A DNA stretch of 34,109 bases from Bacillota bacterium (GTDB lineage Bacteria; Bacillota; Clostridia; Lachnospirales; Lachnospiraceae): positions 1 through 34,109 of the forward strand of contig JAEZGY010000016.1 of NCBI GenBank assembly GCA_023416695.1. The letters run 5' to 3'. Shown here piece by piece: positions 1 through 7,151 of the stretch. Positions within the stretch are counted from its first letter, which is position 1. Each line of letters begins with the position of its first letter. The notes beneath the pieces are model-generated. The model was not told where the DNA came from. It made no database searches and saw nothing but the letters and a program-made list of their open reading frames with translations. A program made the position numbers and the translations under genes.

Positions 1-327
1 GCTATGTATGGTGCTTATCATCATATTACTGTACTTGGCAAGGAAGATGCTAAGGCTGATCATGTATATGATGTGACTGGTGGTCTGTGTGAGAATAACG
101 ATAAGTTTGCCATTGACCGTGAGTTGCCAGAGATTAATATTGGAGATTACATCTGTATCCACGATACAGGCGCACATGGTTCTTCTATGGGTTATAACTA
201 CAATGGAAAGCTTCGTTCCGCCGAAGTTCTATTATGCGAGGATGGTTCTAGTAAATTGATTCGTCGTGCAGAAACCATGGAGGACTACTTTGCAACCTTA
301 GATTTGGATCAATTTCCATTAAAATAA
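1..327 (+). CDS. lysA: Diaminopimelate decarboxylase, C-terminal part (gene runs off the left edge)
   Basis: This is the last 108 codons of a PLP-dependent diaminopimelate decarboxylase, which converts meso-diaminopimelate to L-lysine in the cytoplasm. The reading frame is open from base 1. The visible segment holds the C-terminal beta-barrel, with the Gly-Gly-Leu-Cys-Glu motif (codons around bases 79-93) that supplies the active-site Cys/Glu pair in fold-III decarboxylases. The stretch DTGAHGSSMGYNYNG after it is typical of the substrate-binding tyrosine region of the LysA subfamily. Tandem stops (TAA TGA) end the gene at 325-330 and a strong hairpin terminator follows. The N-terminal PLP-lysine half lies outside the window. 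A related PLP decarboxylase such as carboxynorspermidine decarboxylase is less likely from the motif wording. Confidence 0.9.
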   Translation, partial: AMYGAYHHITVLGKEDAKADHVYDVTGGLCENNDKFAIDRELPEINIGDYICIHDTGAHGSSMGYNYNGKLRSAEVLLCEDGSSKLIRRAETMEDYFATLDLDQFPLK

Positions 328-392
328 TGAGTAAAGAAGGAAGTTTTCTTGTAGACAATGCCATTTACTTTAGGTTTTAACCATTAAGTTAA

Positions 393-432
393 GAGCCTAC
401 CCAACATTTTAAGTTGAGTAGGCTCCTTTTTT
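393..432 (+). terminator. Rho-independent terminator after lysA
   Basis: A 13-bp stem (393-405 with 413-425) has one C-A mismatch and a 7-base loop, and is followed by a T run at 427-432. It lies between the convergent lysA and amylase genes. The T run is on the + strand, so it mainly serves lysA; the other strand lacks a comparable T tract. Confidence 0.85.
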
Positions 433-460
433 ATCATGTATTTTTTGCGAATACTAATCT

Positions 461-2098
461 TCAGTTAAAGCTTTTAACCCAACTCACCAATGAATCGTGA
501 TATATATTTTCCTGTACTGTGCCTAACATATAGTCGGTGACCGGACCGTTTTGTCTCATTTTTTCAAGAATTGCCGTCTGAAGCTCATCCACAGACATAT
601 CTTCATATCGTTTGTTCGGGTCTATAGCTACTTGCTCAGACTTCTTTTCTTCCTGTATTGTTACAAGCTCGGGATTTTCAGGTTTTTCCAAATCCTTTAC
701 AGATTCGGGCGCTTTCTCTATTTCTACTGTTTTTATAGGTGCAAAGCTTTCACTGCAAAGTTCTGTAGGAATCCAGATTTCGCCGTAATTTGCAGGCACT
801 CGCACCTGAATGCAGCTGCCGTTTACACATACTCGTTCCCCTGTCAGCGCACCGACATATTCTGTAGAATTACCGCAAGCAAGACTCATATGTACATCGT
901 TATCGCCATTGTTAACTGTAATAATTACAGACTTACCGCCAAAAGTTCTCTCGTAAGCAAAATAAGTGGTCTGCAGTTCCAATTCCTTGTAATCACCGTA
1001 GCAAAGAGCAGGTGTATTCTGACGGATTTTACCAAGGGCTGCAATGAGCTTTGCGTGGGGGTTCGTTTGTATTGCATCCTTGTAATCATCATAATTCAAT
1101 GCGGGTCTTAAAGAGTCATCTGAACCGCGTTCTTTTCTTCCTTCAATGCCAAATTCAGACCCGTAATAGATTGACGGAATACCTGGTAACGTATAAAGCA
1201 TCACGTGTACCGGCACAAAATGTGATTTATTGTTGAGTTTTGTATAGATTCGCTCCACATCGTGGTTGTCCACAAAAGTATAAAGATTAAGACGGTTTCC
1301 TACCTTATCGTTCACATAATTGATTGTATGGGCAACTTCAAAATAGTTATGGTCGTTGTGTGCAGAATACAATGCTTTGTGAAGCATATAGTTTGTTACG
1401 GAATGAAGGGTTCCGTCATTTGCCCAGCGTGAGTAATCACCGTGGATAACTTCTCCCATGAGCCAGAAGTCAGTTTTTACTTCATTTGCCACCTGACGAA
1501 GTGCCTTCATATAGTCAAAATCCAAAACATCTGCTGCATCAAGACGGATTCCGTCAATATCAAACTCGCTTACCCAAAAACGAATCACGTCACAAATATA
1601 GTCCCTGACAGCAGGATTATGCTGGTTTAATTTTGCAAGAAGGTCATATCCTCCCCAGTTCTCATAAGAGAAACCGTCACCAAAGGAGTTGTTTCCCGAA
1701 AAATTCACATTACAATACCAGTCCTTATACAGGGAGCTTTCTCTGTTTTGTTTAATATCCTGAAATGCAAAGAAATCACGGCCGGTATGGTTGAATACAC
1801 CGTCCAAAATCACCCGTATTCCTTGCTTGTGACATTCTGACACAAAGTTTGTAAGGTCTTTGTTTGTACCAAGTCTGCTGTCTAATTTTTTGTAATCCGT
1901 CGTTTCGTAGCCGTGTCCGACAGATTCAAAAAGCGGTCCGATGTAAACTCCATTACATCCGATTTCTTTAATATGAGAAATCCATTTCAACAGCATATTA
2001 AGCCGATGTACAGGCTCGCTGTAAGAATTCTGTTTCGGTGCTCCCGTCATCCCTAACGGATATATATGATAAAATACGGTTTCATCATACCACGCCAT
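461..2098 (-). CDS. GH13 alpha-amylase-family glycosidase with a C-terminal helical extension
   Basis: A 545-residue cytoplasmic glycoside hydrolase (no signal peptide) of the alpha-amylase clan, probably cutting alpha-1,4-glucans or maltodextrins, in the cyclomaltodextrinase/neopullulanase neighbourhood. The four GH13 signature regions are visible. Region I is DGVFNH (99-104). Region II is GIRLDAAD (183-190), with Arg185 and nucleophile Asp187. Region III has acid/base Glu216 in GEVIHG. Region IV is FVDNHD (275-280), with His279 and transition-state Asp280. The barrel and a beta C-domain end near residue 445. A charged Pro/Glu/Lys linker (about 455-495) then leads to a small predicted helical module (498-545). 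The start is fixed by AGGAGGT at 2105-2111. It is divergent from the PTS EIIA gene and convergent with lysA. Its codon choice looks somewhat richer in G+C than its neighbours, which may mean transfer. Exact substrate is not readable. Confidence 0.88.
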   Translation of the reverse strand: MAWYDETVFYHIYPLGMTGAPKQNSYSEPVHRLNMLLKWISHIKEIGCNGVYIGPLFESVGHGYETTDYKKLDSRLGTNKDLTNFVSECHKQGIRVILDGVFNHTGRDFFAFQDIKQNRESSLYKDWYCNVNFSGNNSFGDGFSYENWGGYDLLAKLNQHNPAVRDYICDVIRFWVSEFDIDGIRLDAADVLDFDYMKALRQVANEVKTDFWLMGEVIHGDYSRWANDGTLHSVTNYMLHKALYSAHNDHNYFEVAHTINYVNDKVGNRLNLYTFVDNHDVERIYTKLNNKSHFVPVHVMLYTLPGIPSIYYGSEFGIEGRKERGSDDSLRPALNYDDYKDAIQTNPHAKLIAALGKIRQNTPALCYGDYKELELQTTYFAYERTFGGKSVIITVNNGDNDVHMSLACGNSTEYVGALTGERVCVNGSCIQVRVPANYGEIWIPTELCSESFAPIKTVEIEKAPESVKDLEKPENPELVTIQEEKKSEQVAIDPNKRYEDMSVDELQTAILEKMRQNGPVTDYMLGTVQENIYHDSLVSWVKSFN

Positions 2099-2111
2099 AT
2101 TTTTACCTCCT

Positions 2112-2419
2112 GTTTCATTGAAAAATATATTTGATCTGTTGTTTGAGATTATAAAAACTGTTTATGCTTGATAAATTCTAATTTATTTTTCTTTTCTATA
2201 TTATCATACTCATGCAAACGTGTCATTTTAATAATCATCCAAGACAACTTCTTACGGCCTTACATACCACTACGCTGCTCATACCTTGCGAAAACTTGCC
2301 TTTCATGAAACCTGCTAGAGCCACCGGCCCTAACCAAAAAATACTTATATGTATAAATACAATCCATCTTCCACAAAATGAATGATAGAGAACTACTTAT
2401 AGGAAATGGAGTATTAGTA
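2112..2419. other. Intergenic region between divergent amylase and EIIA genes, with a GC-richer island
   Basis: No convincing gene is present. Bases 2112-2220 and 2336-2377 are AT-rich and presumably hold the two divergent promoters, but no clean -35/-10 pair stands out. Bases 2231-2335 are clearly richer in G+C than their surroundings and have short hairpin-forming segments (for example AGAGCC/GGCCCT near 2317-2331). Read on the - strand this island contains GGTATGTAAG (2259-2268). The same decamer occurs in the repeat-like segment at 21370-21379, so the two may be relatives of one intergenic element. Confidence 0.4.
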
Positions 2420-2953
2420 ATGAGCCAGGAAACAAAGGTAACAGATGAAGCAGTAGCAAAAGAACGGGCAAAACAAGAAGAAGTGTTAGAAAGGGAAAAA
2501 CAACAAGAAATTCATTTATACTGTCCAATTAAAGGACAGGTGTTGCCTATCACAAAAGCTCCAGATGAAGCTTTTGCTAAGATGCTACTAGGAGAAGGAG
2601 TGGTGATTATGCCAGAGGATCATACCATATATTCTCCTTGTGATGGAGAGGTTTCTTTCCTCTTTCCCACCAAACACTCTCTCATTATTGCAGAGAAAAG
2701 TGGTCTAGAGGTTTTGATTCATATAGGAAAAGATACTATCCATCTAGAAAAAGACATTTTTACAGTATGTGTTAAGGAAGGACAACAGGTGAAAAAAGGG
2801 GATAAGTTAATAGAATTTGATTTGCCATATTTACAAAAGAATGCAAAAAGTAGTGCCATTCCAATGGTTGTTAAGGATTTAAAAGGGAAACAAATGACCA
2901 TGATTAAGACTGGCTTATCTAATGAAAAGGAGCTCATTATAAAAATTTGTTAG
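2420..2953 (+). CDS. PTS EIIA(Glc)-type phosphocarrier protein
   Basis: A 177-residue stand-alone IIA domain of the glucose family. It accepts a phosphoryl group from HPr and passes it to a IIB domain, or acts as a regulator. The fold signature is clear: CPIKGQVLPI (35-44), PxDGEV (73-78), TKHSLII with the supporting His86, and EVLIHIG with the phosphorylated His101. About 30 residues of Lys/Glu-rich, probably helical sequence precede the domain. I chose ATG 2420 because GGAG at 2408-2411 sits 8 bases upstream. The longer frame from 2378 has no ribosome binding site and would add 14 unlike residues. There is no IIB, IIC or HPr gene nearby, so this is an orphan IIA whose transporter partner must be encoded elsewhere. 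Confidence 0.87.
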   Translation: MSQETKVTDEAVAKERAKQEEVLEREKQQEIHLYCPIKGQVLPITKAPDEAFAKMLLGEGVVIMPEDHTIYSPCDGEVSFLFPTKHSLIIAEKSGLEVLIHIGKDTIHLEKDIFTVCVKEGQQVKKGDKLIEFDLPYLQKNAKSSAIPMVVKDLKGKQMTMIKTGLSNEKELIIKIC

Positions 2954-3042
2954 ACTCTATAGCAAAATATTATTAGGAAAAGCACAGAATTAGCATACCC
3001 CTCATAAAATGGTAATAAACTAAATATATTGGGGTGCTTAGC

Positions 3043-3684
3043 GTGAAATCCTTTCCAAAACCATTAAGCACCAAAGAAGAGCAGGTGTGTTTGAGCCAAT
3101 GTAAGGCTGGAAGTAAAGAAGCCAGGGATATTCTTATAGAACGTAATCAACGGTTGGTTGCTCATATTGTAAAGAAATACAATTCAAGCGACAAGGATAT
3201 AGATGATTTAATATCCATTGGTACCATAGGTTTGATTAAAGCCATTGATACGTTTGATATGAGTAAAGGAATACGCTTAGCTACCTATGCCAGCAGATGT
3301 ATTGAGAACGAACTTCTGATGCTGCTTCGAGGGGAAAAGAAGCAGTCTAAGGAAGTTTATTATTATGAACCCATAGGCGCCGATAAAGAAGGCAATGAAA
3401 TTAATCTCTTAGATATTATTGAAAATGTAGACGTAGACATTGTTGAAAATCTAGAATTAAAACGTAACATCAAGTTATTATATACATTAGTGAACGAAGT
3501 GTTAACAGATCGGGAAAGACAAATTATAGTTCTTCGATATGGACTAGGAGATAATAAAGAGGTCACACAGAGAGAGATTGCAGTGGGGTTAAATATCTCT
3601 CGTTCCTACGTGAGCAGAATTGAAAAGAAAGCATTGAAAAAGCTTCGAGAAAGTTTCGAATCTCAGTATGGGTGCATATACTAG
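3043..3684 (+). CDS. sigK: RNA polymerase sporulation sigma factor SigK, without pro-sequence
   Basis: A sigma-70 family factor for late mother-cell gene expression during sporulation. Region 2 is evident in LVAHIVKKY, DLISIGTIGLIKAIDTF and LATYASRCIENELLM. The linker IGADKEGNEINLLDI and region 4 (LTDRERQIIVLRYGL, then the helix-turn-helix ending SRSYVSRIEKKALKKL) match SigK better than SigE or SigG. The preferred start is GTG 3043, 6 bases after GGGGTG (3031-3036), giving a protein beginning M-KSFPKPLS. A GTG at 3034 would add only three residues. The product therefore starts about where mature Bacillus SigK starts, with no room for the roughly 20-residue inhibitory pro-sequence. The gene is uninterrupted, with no skin-type insertion. 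A 59-codon gene follows 27 bases downstream. Confidence 0.87.
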   Translation: MKSFPKPLSTKEEQVCLSQCKAGSKEARDILIERNQRLVAHIVKKYNSSDKDIDDLISIGTIGLIKAIDTFDMSKGIRLATYASRCIENELLMLLRGEKKQSKEVYYYEPIGADKEGNEINLLDIIENVDVDIVENLELKRNIKLLYTLVNEVLTDRERQIIVLRYGLGDNKEVTQREIAVGLNISRSYVSRIEKKALKKLRESFESQYGCIY

Positions 3685-3711
3685 GTATAACGAAGAATTA
3701 AGAGGTAGTTT

Positions 3712-3891
3712 ATGTCTAGTATGAGCCCTTGTGAACTGGTTTCCTTTATTACTGCAGTAGCTTGTTCTATATCAAATAGCTGTAGTGATGAGGAGGTAGA
3801 AATTCTAGCTGCAGTGCTTGTTCAACTGGGAGACACCTTGGTCACAATAAATGCACAAAAGGGAGCTATTGGTGCCCCGATTGGTAACTAG
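3712..3891 (+). CDS. Small DUF6774-like protein downstream of sigK
   Basis: A 59-residue protein starting at ATG 3712, with AGAGG at 3701-3705. It begins MSSMSPCELVSFITAVAC, continues with a Cys-containing segment and an acidic SDEEVEILAAVLVQLGDTL helix, and ends near IGN. This resembles the short DUF6774 proteins of Lachnospiraceae; that match is from memory of the pattern. No signal peptide or clear membrane span is present. It has three Cys (residues 7, 18 and 24), lies 27 bases after sigK and precedes a strong terminator, so it is probably the last gene of a sigK transcript. The function is unknown; a sporulation role is inferred only from position. Confidence 0.7.
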   Translation: MSSMSPCELVSFITAVACSISNSCSDEEVEILAAVLVQLGDTLVTINAQKGAIGAPIGN

Positions 3892-3954
3892 GAAGTAGCG
3901 GGTGGCAGCCAGAGACGATTTTGTCGTTGGTGGCTGCCTTCGTCACTTCCTTTT
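3891..3954 (+). terminator. Terminator after the sigK/small-protein pair
   Basis: A long stem begins at the stop codon: GGAAGT (3891-3896) pairs with ACTTCC (3945-3950) and GGCAGCCA (3904-3911) pairs with TGGCTGCC (3931-3938). A further short helix closes the top, and TTTT follows. Confidence 0.8.
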
Positions 3955-3986
3955 ATTATTGAAGAAGGAGAGGACAAGGCTTTTAG

Positions 3987-4014
3987 TTGCATTTTTAATT
4001 TAAATATTTATAAT
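3987..4014 (+). promoter_or_regulatory. Candidate SigA-type promoter for the aminopeptidase gene
   Basis: TTGCAT (3987-3992) and a perfect TATAAT (4009-4014) are separated by 16 bases, 45 bases upstream of the chosen start. The -35 match is only partial. Confidence 0.45.
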
Positions 4015-4058
4015 AGAGTAATAAGTAAATGGGAATAGAACGCTGGATGGAGGTATAT

Positions 4059-5849
4059 ATGATCATAGAACGCTTAACAATGTTACGCAATATTATGAGG
4101 GAGAAGGGGCTAGAAGCCTACATTATTCCAACTGCCGATTACCATCAGTCTGAATATGTAGGGGAGTATTTTACTGCTAGACATTATATGTCAGGGTTTA
4201 CCGGGTCTGCTGGTGTATTAGTTGTAACGTTGACAAAGGCAGGATTATGGACAGATGGACGGTATTACATTCAGGCTACAAGACAACTTAATGGTTCTAC
4301 TATTGAACTTTTTCGACAGGGTGAGGATGGTGTTCCTTCTGTAGAGGAATTTTTATTAGAAGAGATGACAGATGGTGGAGTTCTTGGCTTTGATGGAAAG
4401 GTAATCTCTGCCGCTTGGGGAGACAAGCTATCTAAAAAGCTTGAGATTAAAAAAATTACCTTTTCTTTTACAGAGGACTTAGTGAATCTGTGCTGGAAAG
4501 ATAGACCGACCTTATCAAAGGAACCAGCTTACGTATTAGATAACTGTTATACAGGGGAATGCACCAGTAATAAATTGGCAAGAATTAAGGAAGAGATGAA
4601 GAAAATAGGTGCAACAATGCACGTCGTTAGCTCTCTTGATGACATTGCTTGGATTTTAAATATTCGTGGTAATGATGTGAAACATAATCCAGTGGTACTG
4701 TCCTATTTGGTGATTTCTCTTAAAGAAACCATTCTTTTTGTAGATGGGGATAAAGTAGACGGTAAGGTAAAAGCTTATTTAGATGAGAATAGGGTGACTC
4801 AAAAGGGATATGAAGACATTTACTCTTATTTATCTCAGGTGTCACTAGAAGAAAAGGTTCTGTTAGATTTAGACCGTGTTAATTATCTTATTACCAATAG
4901 CTTTAAAGAAGGAATGACAATTATCAACAAGCAAAATCCATCTATGATGATGAAAGCTGTCAAAAATGAGACAGAGATAAGGAATTTAATAAATGCTCAT
5001 ATAAAGGATGGACTTGCCGTTACTAGGTTTATGTACTGGTTAAAGAATAATATTACTAAGATGAGCATTACGGAATTGTCAGCCAGTGAATATTTAGAGG
5101 ACCTAAGAAAGTCTCAAAAAGGGTATTTAGGATTGTCCTTTGATACCATTTGTGCTTATAAAGAGAATGCAGCCATGATGCATTATAGTGCTACTAAGAC
5201 ATCCTTTTCCACTTTACAACCGGAAGGCTTGCTATTAGTAGACTCTGGCGGTCAATACTATGAAGGGACAACCGATATTACAAGAACCTTTGCTTTAGGT
5301 GAAGTGAAAGAAGAGCAGAAGAAACACTTTACAGCAGTGGTTAACGGTATGTTTAATCTAGCTAACGCTAAGTTTTTATATGGTTGTACAGGCCTTAACC
5401 TAGATGTTTTAGCAAGAAGTCCAATGTGGAGTATGGACTTGGATTATAAATGTGGCACTGGACATGGAGTAGGATATCTTTTAAATGTCCATGAAGCACC
5501 AAATGGTTTTCGGTGGAAGGTGGTTCCTGAGCGTAATGACAGCTGTATTCTTGAGGCTGGTATGGTTACTACAGATGAGCCAGGTGTCTATATAGAAGGC
5601 AGTCATGGTATTCGAATCGAAAATGAATTAGTTTGTAGAAAGGGAGTTAAGAATGAGTATGGGCAGTTTATGTATTTTGAGCCCCTTACTATGGCTCCAA
5701 TCGATTTGGATGCAATAGATCCTGCTTATATGAATGCTACTGAAAAACAAAGGCTAAATAATTACCATAAGCAAGTATATGAAGCTCTCGCACCTTTCCT
5801 GTCAGATGAGGAAAAGGATTGGCTGAAAACTTATACAAGGGAAATTTAA
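4059..5849 (+). CDS. Xaa-Pro aminopeptidase (aminopeptidase P, M24B family)
   Basis: A 596-residue cytoplasmic metallopeptidase that removes an N-terminal residue preceding proline. It has the long three-domain architecture: two creatinase-like N-terminal domains (about 1-310), the pita-bread catalytic domain (about 315-530) and a C-terminal extension (about 535-596). The five dinuclear-metal ligands are all visible: Asp395 (LLLVDSGG), Asp406 (GTTDITRTF), His469 (GTGHGVG), Glu507 (TTDEPGVY) and Glu521 (GIRIENE). ATG 4059 is preferred because GGAGGT (4049-4054) lies just upstream. The ATG at 4029 has no such site and adds 10 residues. The gene appears monocistronic, flanked by its own candidate promoter and the COG0523 promoter. 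No key residue is missing, so activity is expected. Confidence 0.92.
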   Translation: MIIERLTMLRNIMREKGLEAYIIPTADYHQSEYVGEYFTARHYMSGFTGSAGVLVVTLTKAGLWTDGRYYIQATRQLNGSTIELFRQGEDGVPSVEEFLLEEMTDGGVLGFDGKVISAAWGDKLSKKLEIKKITFSFTEDLVNLCWKDRPTLSKEPAYVLDNCYTGECTSNKLARIKEEMKKIGATMHVVSSLDDIAWILNIRGNDVKHNPVVLSYLVISLKETILFVDGDKVDGKVKAYLDENRVTQKGYEDIYSYLSQVSLEEKVLLDLDRVNYLITNSFKEGMTIINKQNPSMMMKAVKNETEIRNLINAHIKDGLAVTRFMYWLKNNITKMSITELSASEYLEDLRKSQKGYLGLSFDTICAYKENAAMMHYSATKTSFSTLQPEGLLLVDSGGQYYEGTTDITRTFALGEVKEEQKKHFTAVVNGMFNLANAKFLYGCTGLNLDVLARSPMWSMDLDYKCGTGHGVGYLLNVHEAPNGFRWKVVPERNDSCILEAGMVTTDEPGVYIEGSHGIRIENELVCRKGVKNEYGQFMYFEPLTMAPIDLDAIDPAYMNATEKQRLNNYHKQVYEALAPFLSDEEKDWLKTYTREI

Positions 5850-5879
5850 TAAAAATTATCGGGAAAAATGTTGTAAAAG

Positions 5880-5888
5880 TGTTATAAT
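5880..5888 (+). promoter_or_regulatory. Extended -10 promoter for the COG0523 gene pair
   Basis: TGTTATAAT is a full TGn-TATAAT extended -10 element, 92 bases upstream of the first COG0523 start. No good -35 hexamer lies at the usual distance. An ATTACGA half-site at 5922-5928 resembles half of a Zur-type operator but lacks its partner. Confidence 0.55.
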
Positions 5889-5929
5889 ACTATTTGTGAC
5901 ATTTGGAAGAGATAATAAGCAATTACGAG

Positions 5930-5974
5930 AAAGGAGGTCCATTCCTATTGGAATCAAAAAGTCAATAGGAAGGA
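5930..5974 (+). promoter_or_regulatory. Leader hairpin masking the ribosome binding site, with possible 6-codon upstream ORF
   Basis: TTCCTATTG (5942-5950) pairs perfectly with CAATAGGAA (5963-5971) around a 12-base loop. The right arm covers most of the AGGAAGGA ribosome binding site (5967-5974) of the COG0523 gene. A stronger Shine-Dalgarno, AGGAGGT (5932-5938), lies upstream and could serve TTG 5948, giving a 6-codon frame ending at TAG 5966-5968, exactly on the masked site. This arrangement would allow translation-coupled opening of the main start. The structure is visible; the regulation is inferred. Confidence 0.5.
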
Positions 5975-5979
5975 TTAAT

Positions 5980-7128
5980 ATGACAAAAATAGATATTTTA
6001 TCTGGTTTTCTTGGTGCAGGAAAAACCACATTAATAAAAAAGCTACTTTCCGAAGCTTTGGCCAACGAAAAACTAGTGTTGATTGAGAACGAGTTTGGTG
6101 AAATTGGAATTGATGGTGGATTCTTAAAGGATGCAGGAGTAGAGATTACTGAAATGAACTCTGGCTGTATCTGTTGCTCCTTAGTAGGAGATTTTGGGAC
6201 AGCCTTAAAAGAAGTATTAGAGAAGTTTTCCCCAGACCGCATTATTATTGAGCCATCTGGAGTAGGTAAGCTTTCTGATGTTATCAAGGCAGTTCAAGGA
6301 GTGGCAGAAGATACTGATATTTTGTTAAATAGCTTAGTAACCGTAGCGGATGCAACAAAGTGTAAGATGTATATGAAAAACTTTGGCGAATTCTTTAATA
6401 ATCAAGTGGAAAATGCTAAGACTATCGTCCTTAGTCGTACCCAGAATATGAAAGACGATAAGCTAGAGGATACCATAGCTCTTATTCGCAAACATAATGA
6501 AAATGCAACGATTATTACCACCCCATGGGAACAAATTGATGGTAAGAAGATATTAGAGGCAATGGAGACTACAGAATCTATGGTAGATGCACTGATGAAA
6601 GAGGAAGAAATCTGTGAAGTCTGTGGTGGACATCATCATGAGCATGAGCACGAGCATCACCACCACGATCATGAGGAAGGCTGTTGTCACGGCCATGACC
6701 ATGAGCATGAGCATGACCATCACCACCACGACCATGAAGAAGGCTGTTGCTGCGGCCATGACCACGATCATGATCACGAAGAAGGTTGTTGCTGCGGCCA
6801 TGACCACGATCATGAGCATGAACATCATCATGATCACCATCACGCTGATGAGGTGTTCACTAGTTGGGGTGTAGAGACGCCACACAAGTTTAGTAAAGAT
6901 GAGATGAAAGAAATACTAGAGACTTTAGCGAATACCAATCAGTATGGAATTGTATTACGTGCAAAAGGAATTGTACCTGATATCACTGGGGAATGGATTT
7001 ATTTTGACCTAGTGCCAGGAGAGTTCGAGTTACGTACAGGTACCCCTGATATCACCGGAAAGATTTGTGTTATCGGTTCACAGATTGATAAAAAGCAGTT
7101 AGAAGAACTGTTTTTATGTAAGAAATAA
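5980..7128 (+). CDS. COG0523/CobW-family metallochaperone-like GTPase with His/Cys-rich insert
   Basis: A 382-residue G3E P-loop GTPase of the family that delivers or traffics metals such as Zn, Ni and Co. Visible elements are Walker A GFLGAGKTT (9-17), the metal-binding CxCC motif as CICC (63-66), the switch-like EPSG (91-94), a divergent guanine-specificity segment LSRTQ (151-155) in place of NKxD, and a CobW C-terminal domain (about 290-378). A His/Asp/Glu/Cys-rich insert (218-288) between the domains carries three copies of a DHEEGCC(C/H)GHDH unit at 230, 251 and 265. ATG 5980 has AGGAAGGA upstream; longer frames lack support. The next gene, 23 bases downstream, is a second P-loop paralogue, so the two probably act together. 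The metal identity cannot be read from sequence. Confidence 0.9.
   Translation: MTKIDILSGFLGAGKTTLIKKLLSEALANEKLVLIENEFGEIGIDGGFLKDAGVEITEMNSGCICCSLVGDFGTALKEVLEKFSPDRIIIEPSGVGKLSDVIKAVQGVAEDTDILLNSLVTVADATKCKMYMKNFGEFFNNQVENAKTIVLSRTQNMKDDKLEDTIALIRKHNENATIITTPWEQIDGKKILEAMETTESMVDALMKEEEICEVCGGHHHEHEHEHHHHDHEEGCCHGHDHEHEHDHHHHDHEEGCCCGHDHDHDHEEGCCCGHDHDHEHEHHHDHHHADEVFTSWGVETPHKFSKDEMKEILETLANTNQYGIVLRAKGIVPDITGEWIYFDLVPGEFELRTGTPDITGKICVIGSQIDKKQLEELFLCKK
6631..6843 (+). repeat. In-gene repeat encoding the His/Cys-rich metal-binding insert
   Basis: The DNA encoding residues 218-288 of the first COG0523 protein is a run of CAT/CAC, GAC/GAT and GAG/GAA codons. It contains three near-identical units, at 6667-6702, 6730-6765 and 6772-6807, each centred on GGCTGTTG(C/T) or GGTTGTTGC. 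Spacing between copies differs (27 and 6 bases), as expected of slippage or unequal duplication, so copy number may vary between strains. Confidence 0.8.
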
Positions 7129-7151
7129 AGAAATTAGAAGGATGATTACGT

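Noticed and set aside
551..1111. A 186-codon + strand frame inside the amylase region
   Set aside because: It is antisense to a gene with intact GH13 catalytic motifs, has no ribosome binding site, and encodes a Phe/Tyr/Cys-rich product typical of a shadow frame.
6553..6885. Open frames on both strands across the His-rich repeat, including a Met/Val-rich one on the - strand
   Set aside because: These are by-products of CAT/CAC/GAC codon repeats in the COG0523 gene and have no start signals.
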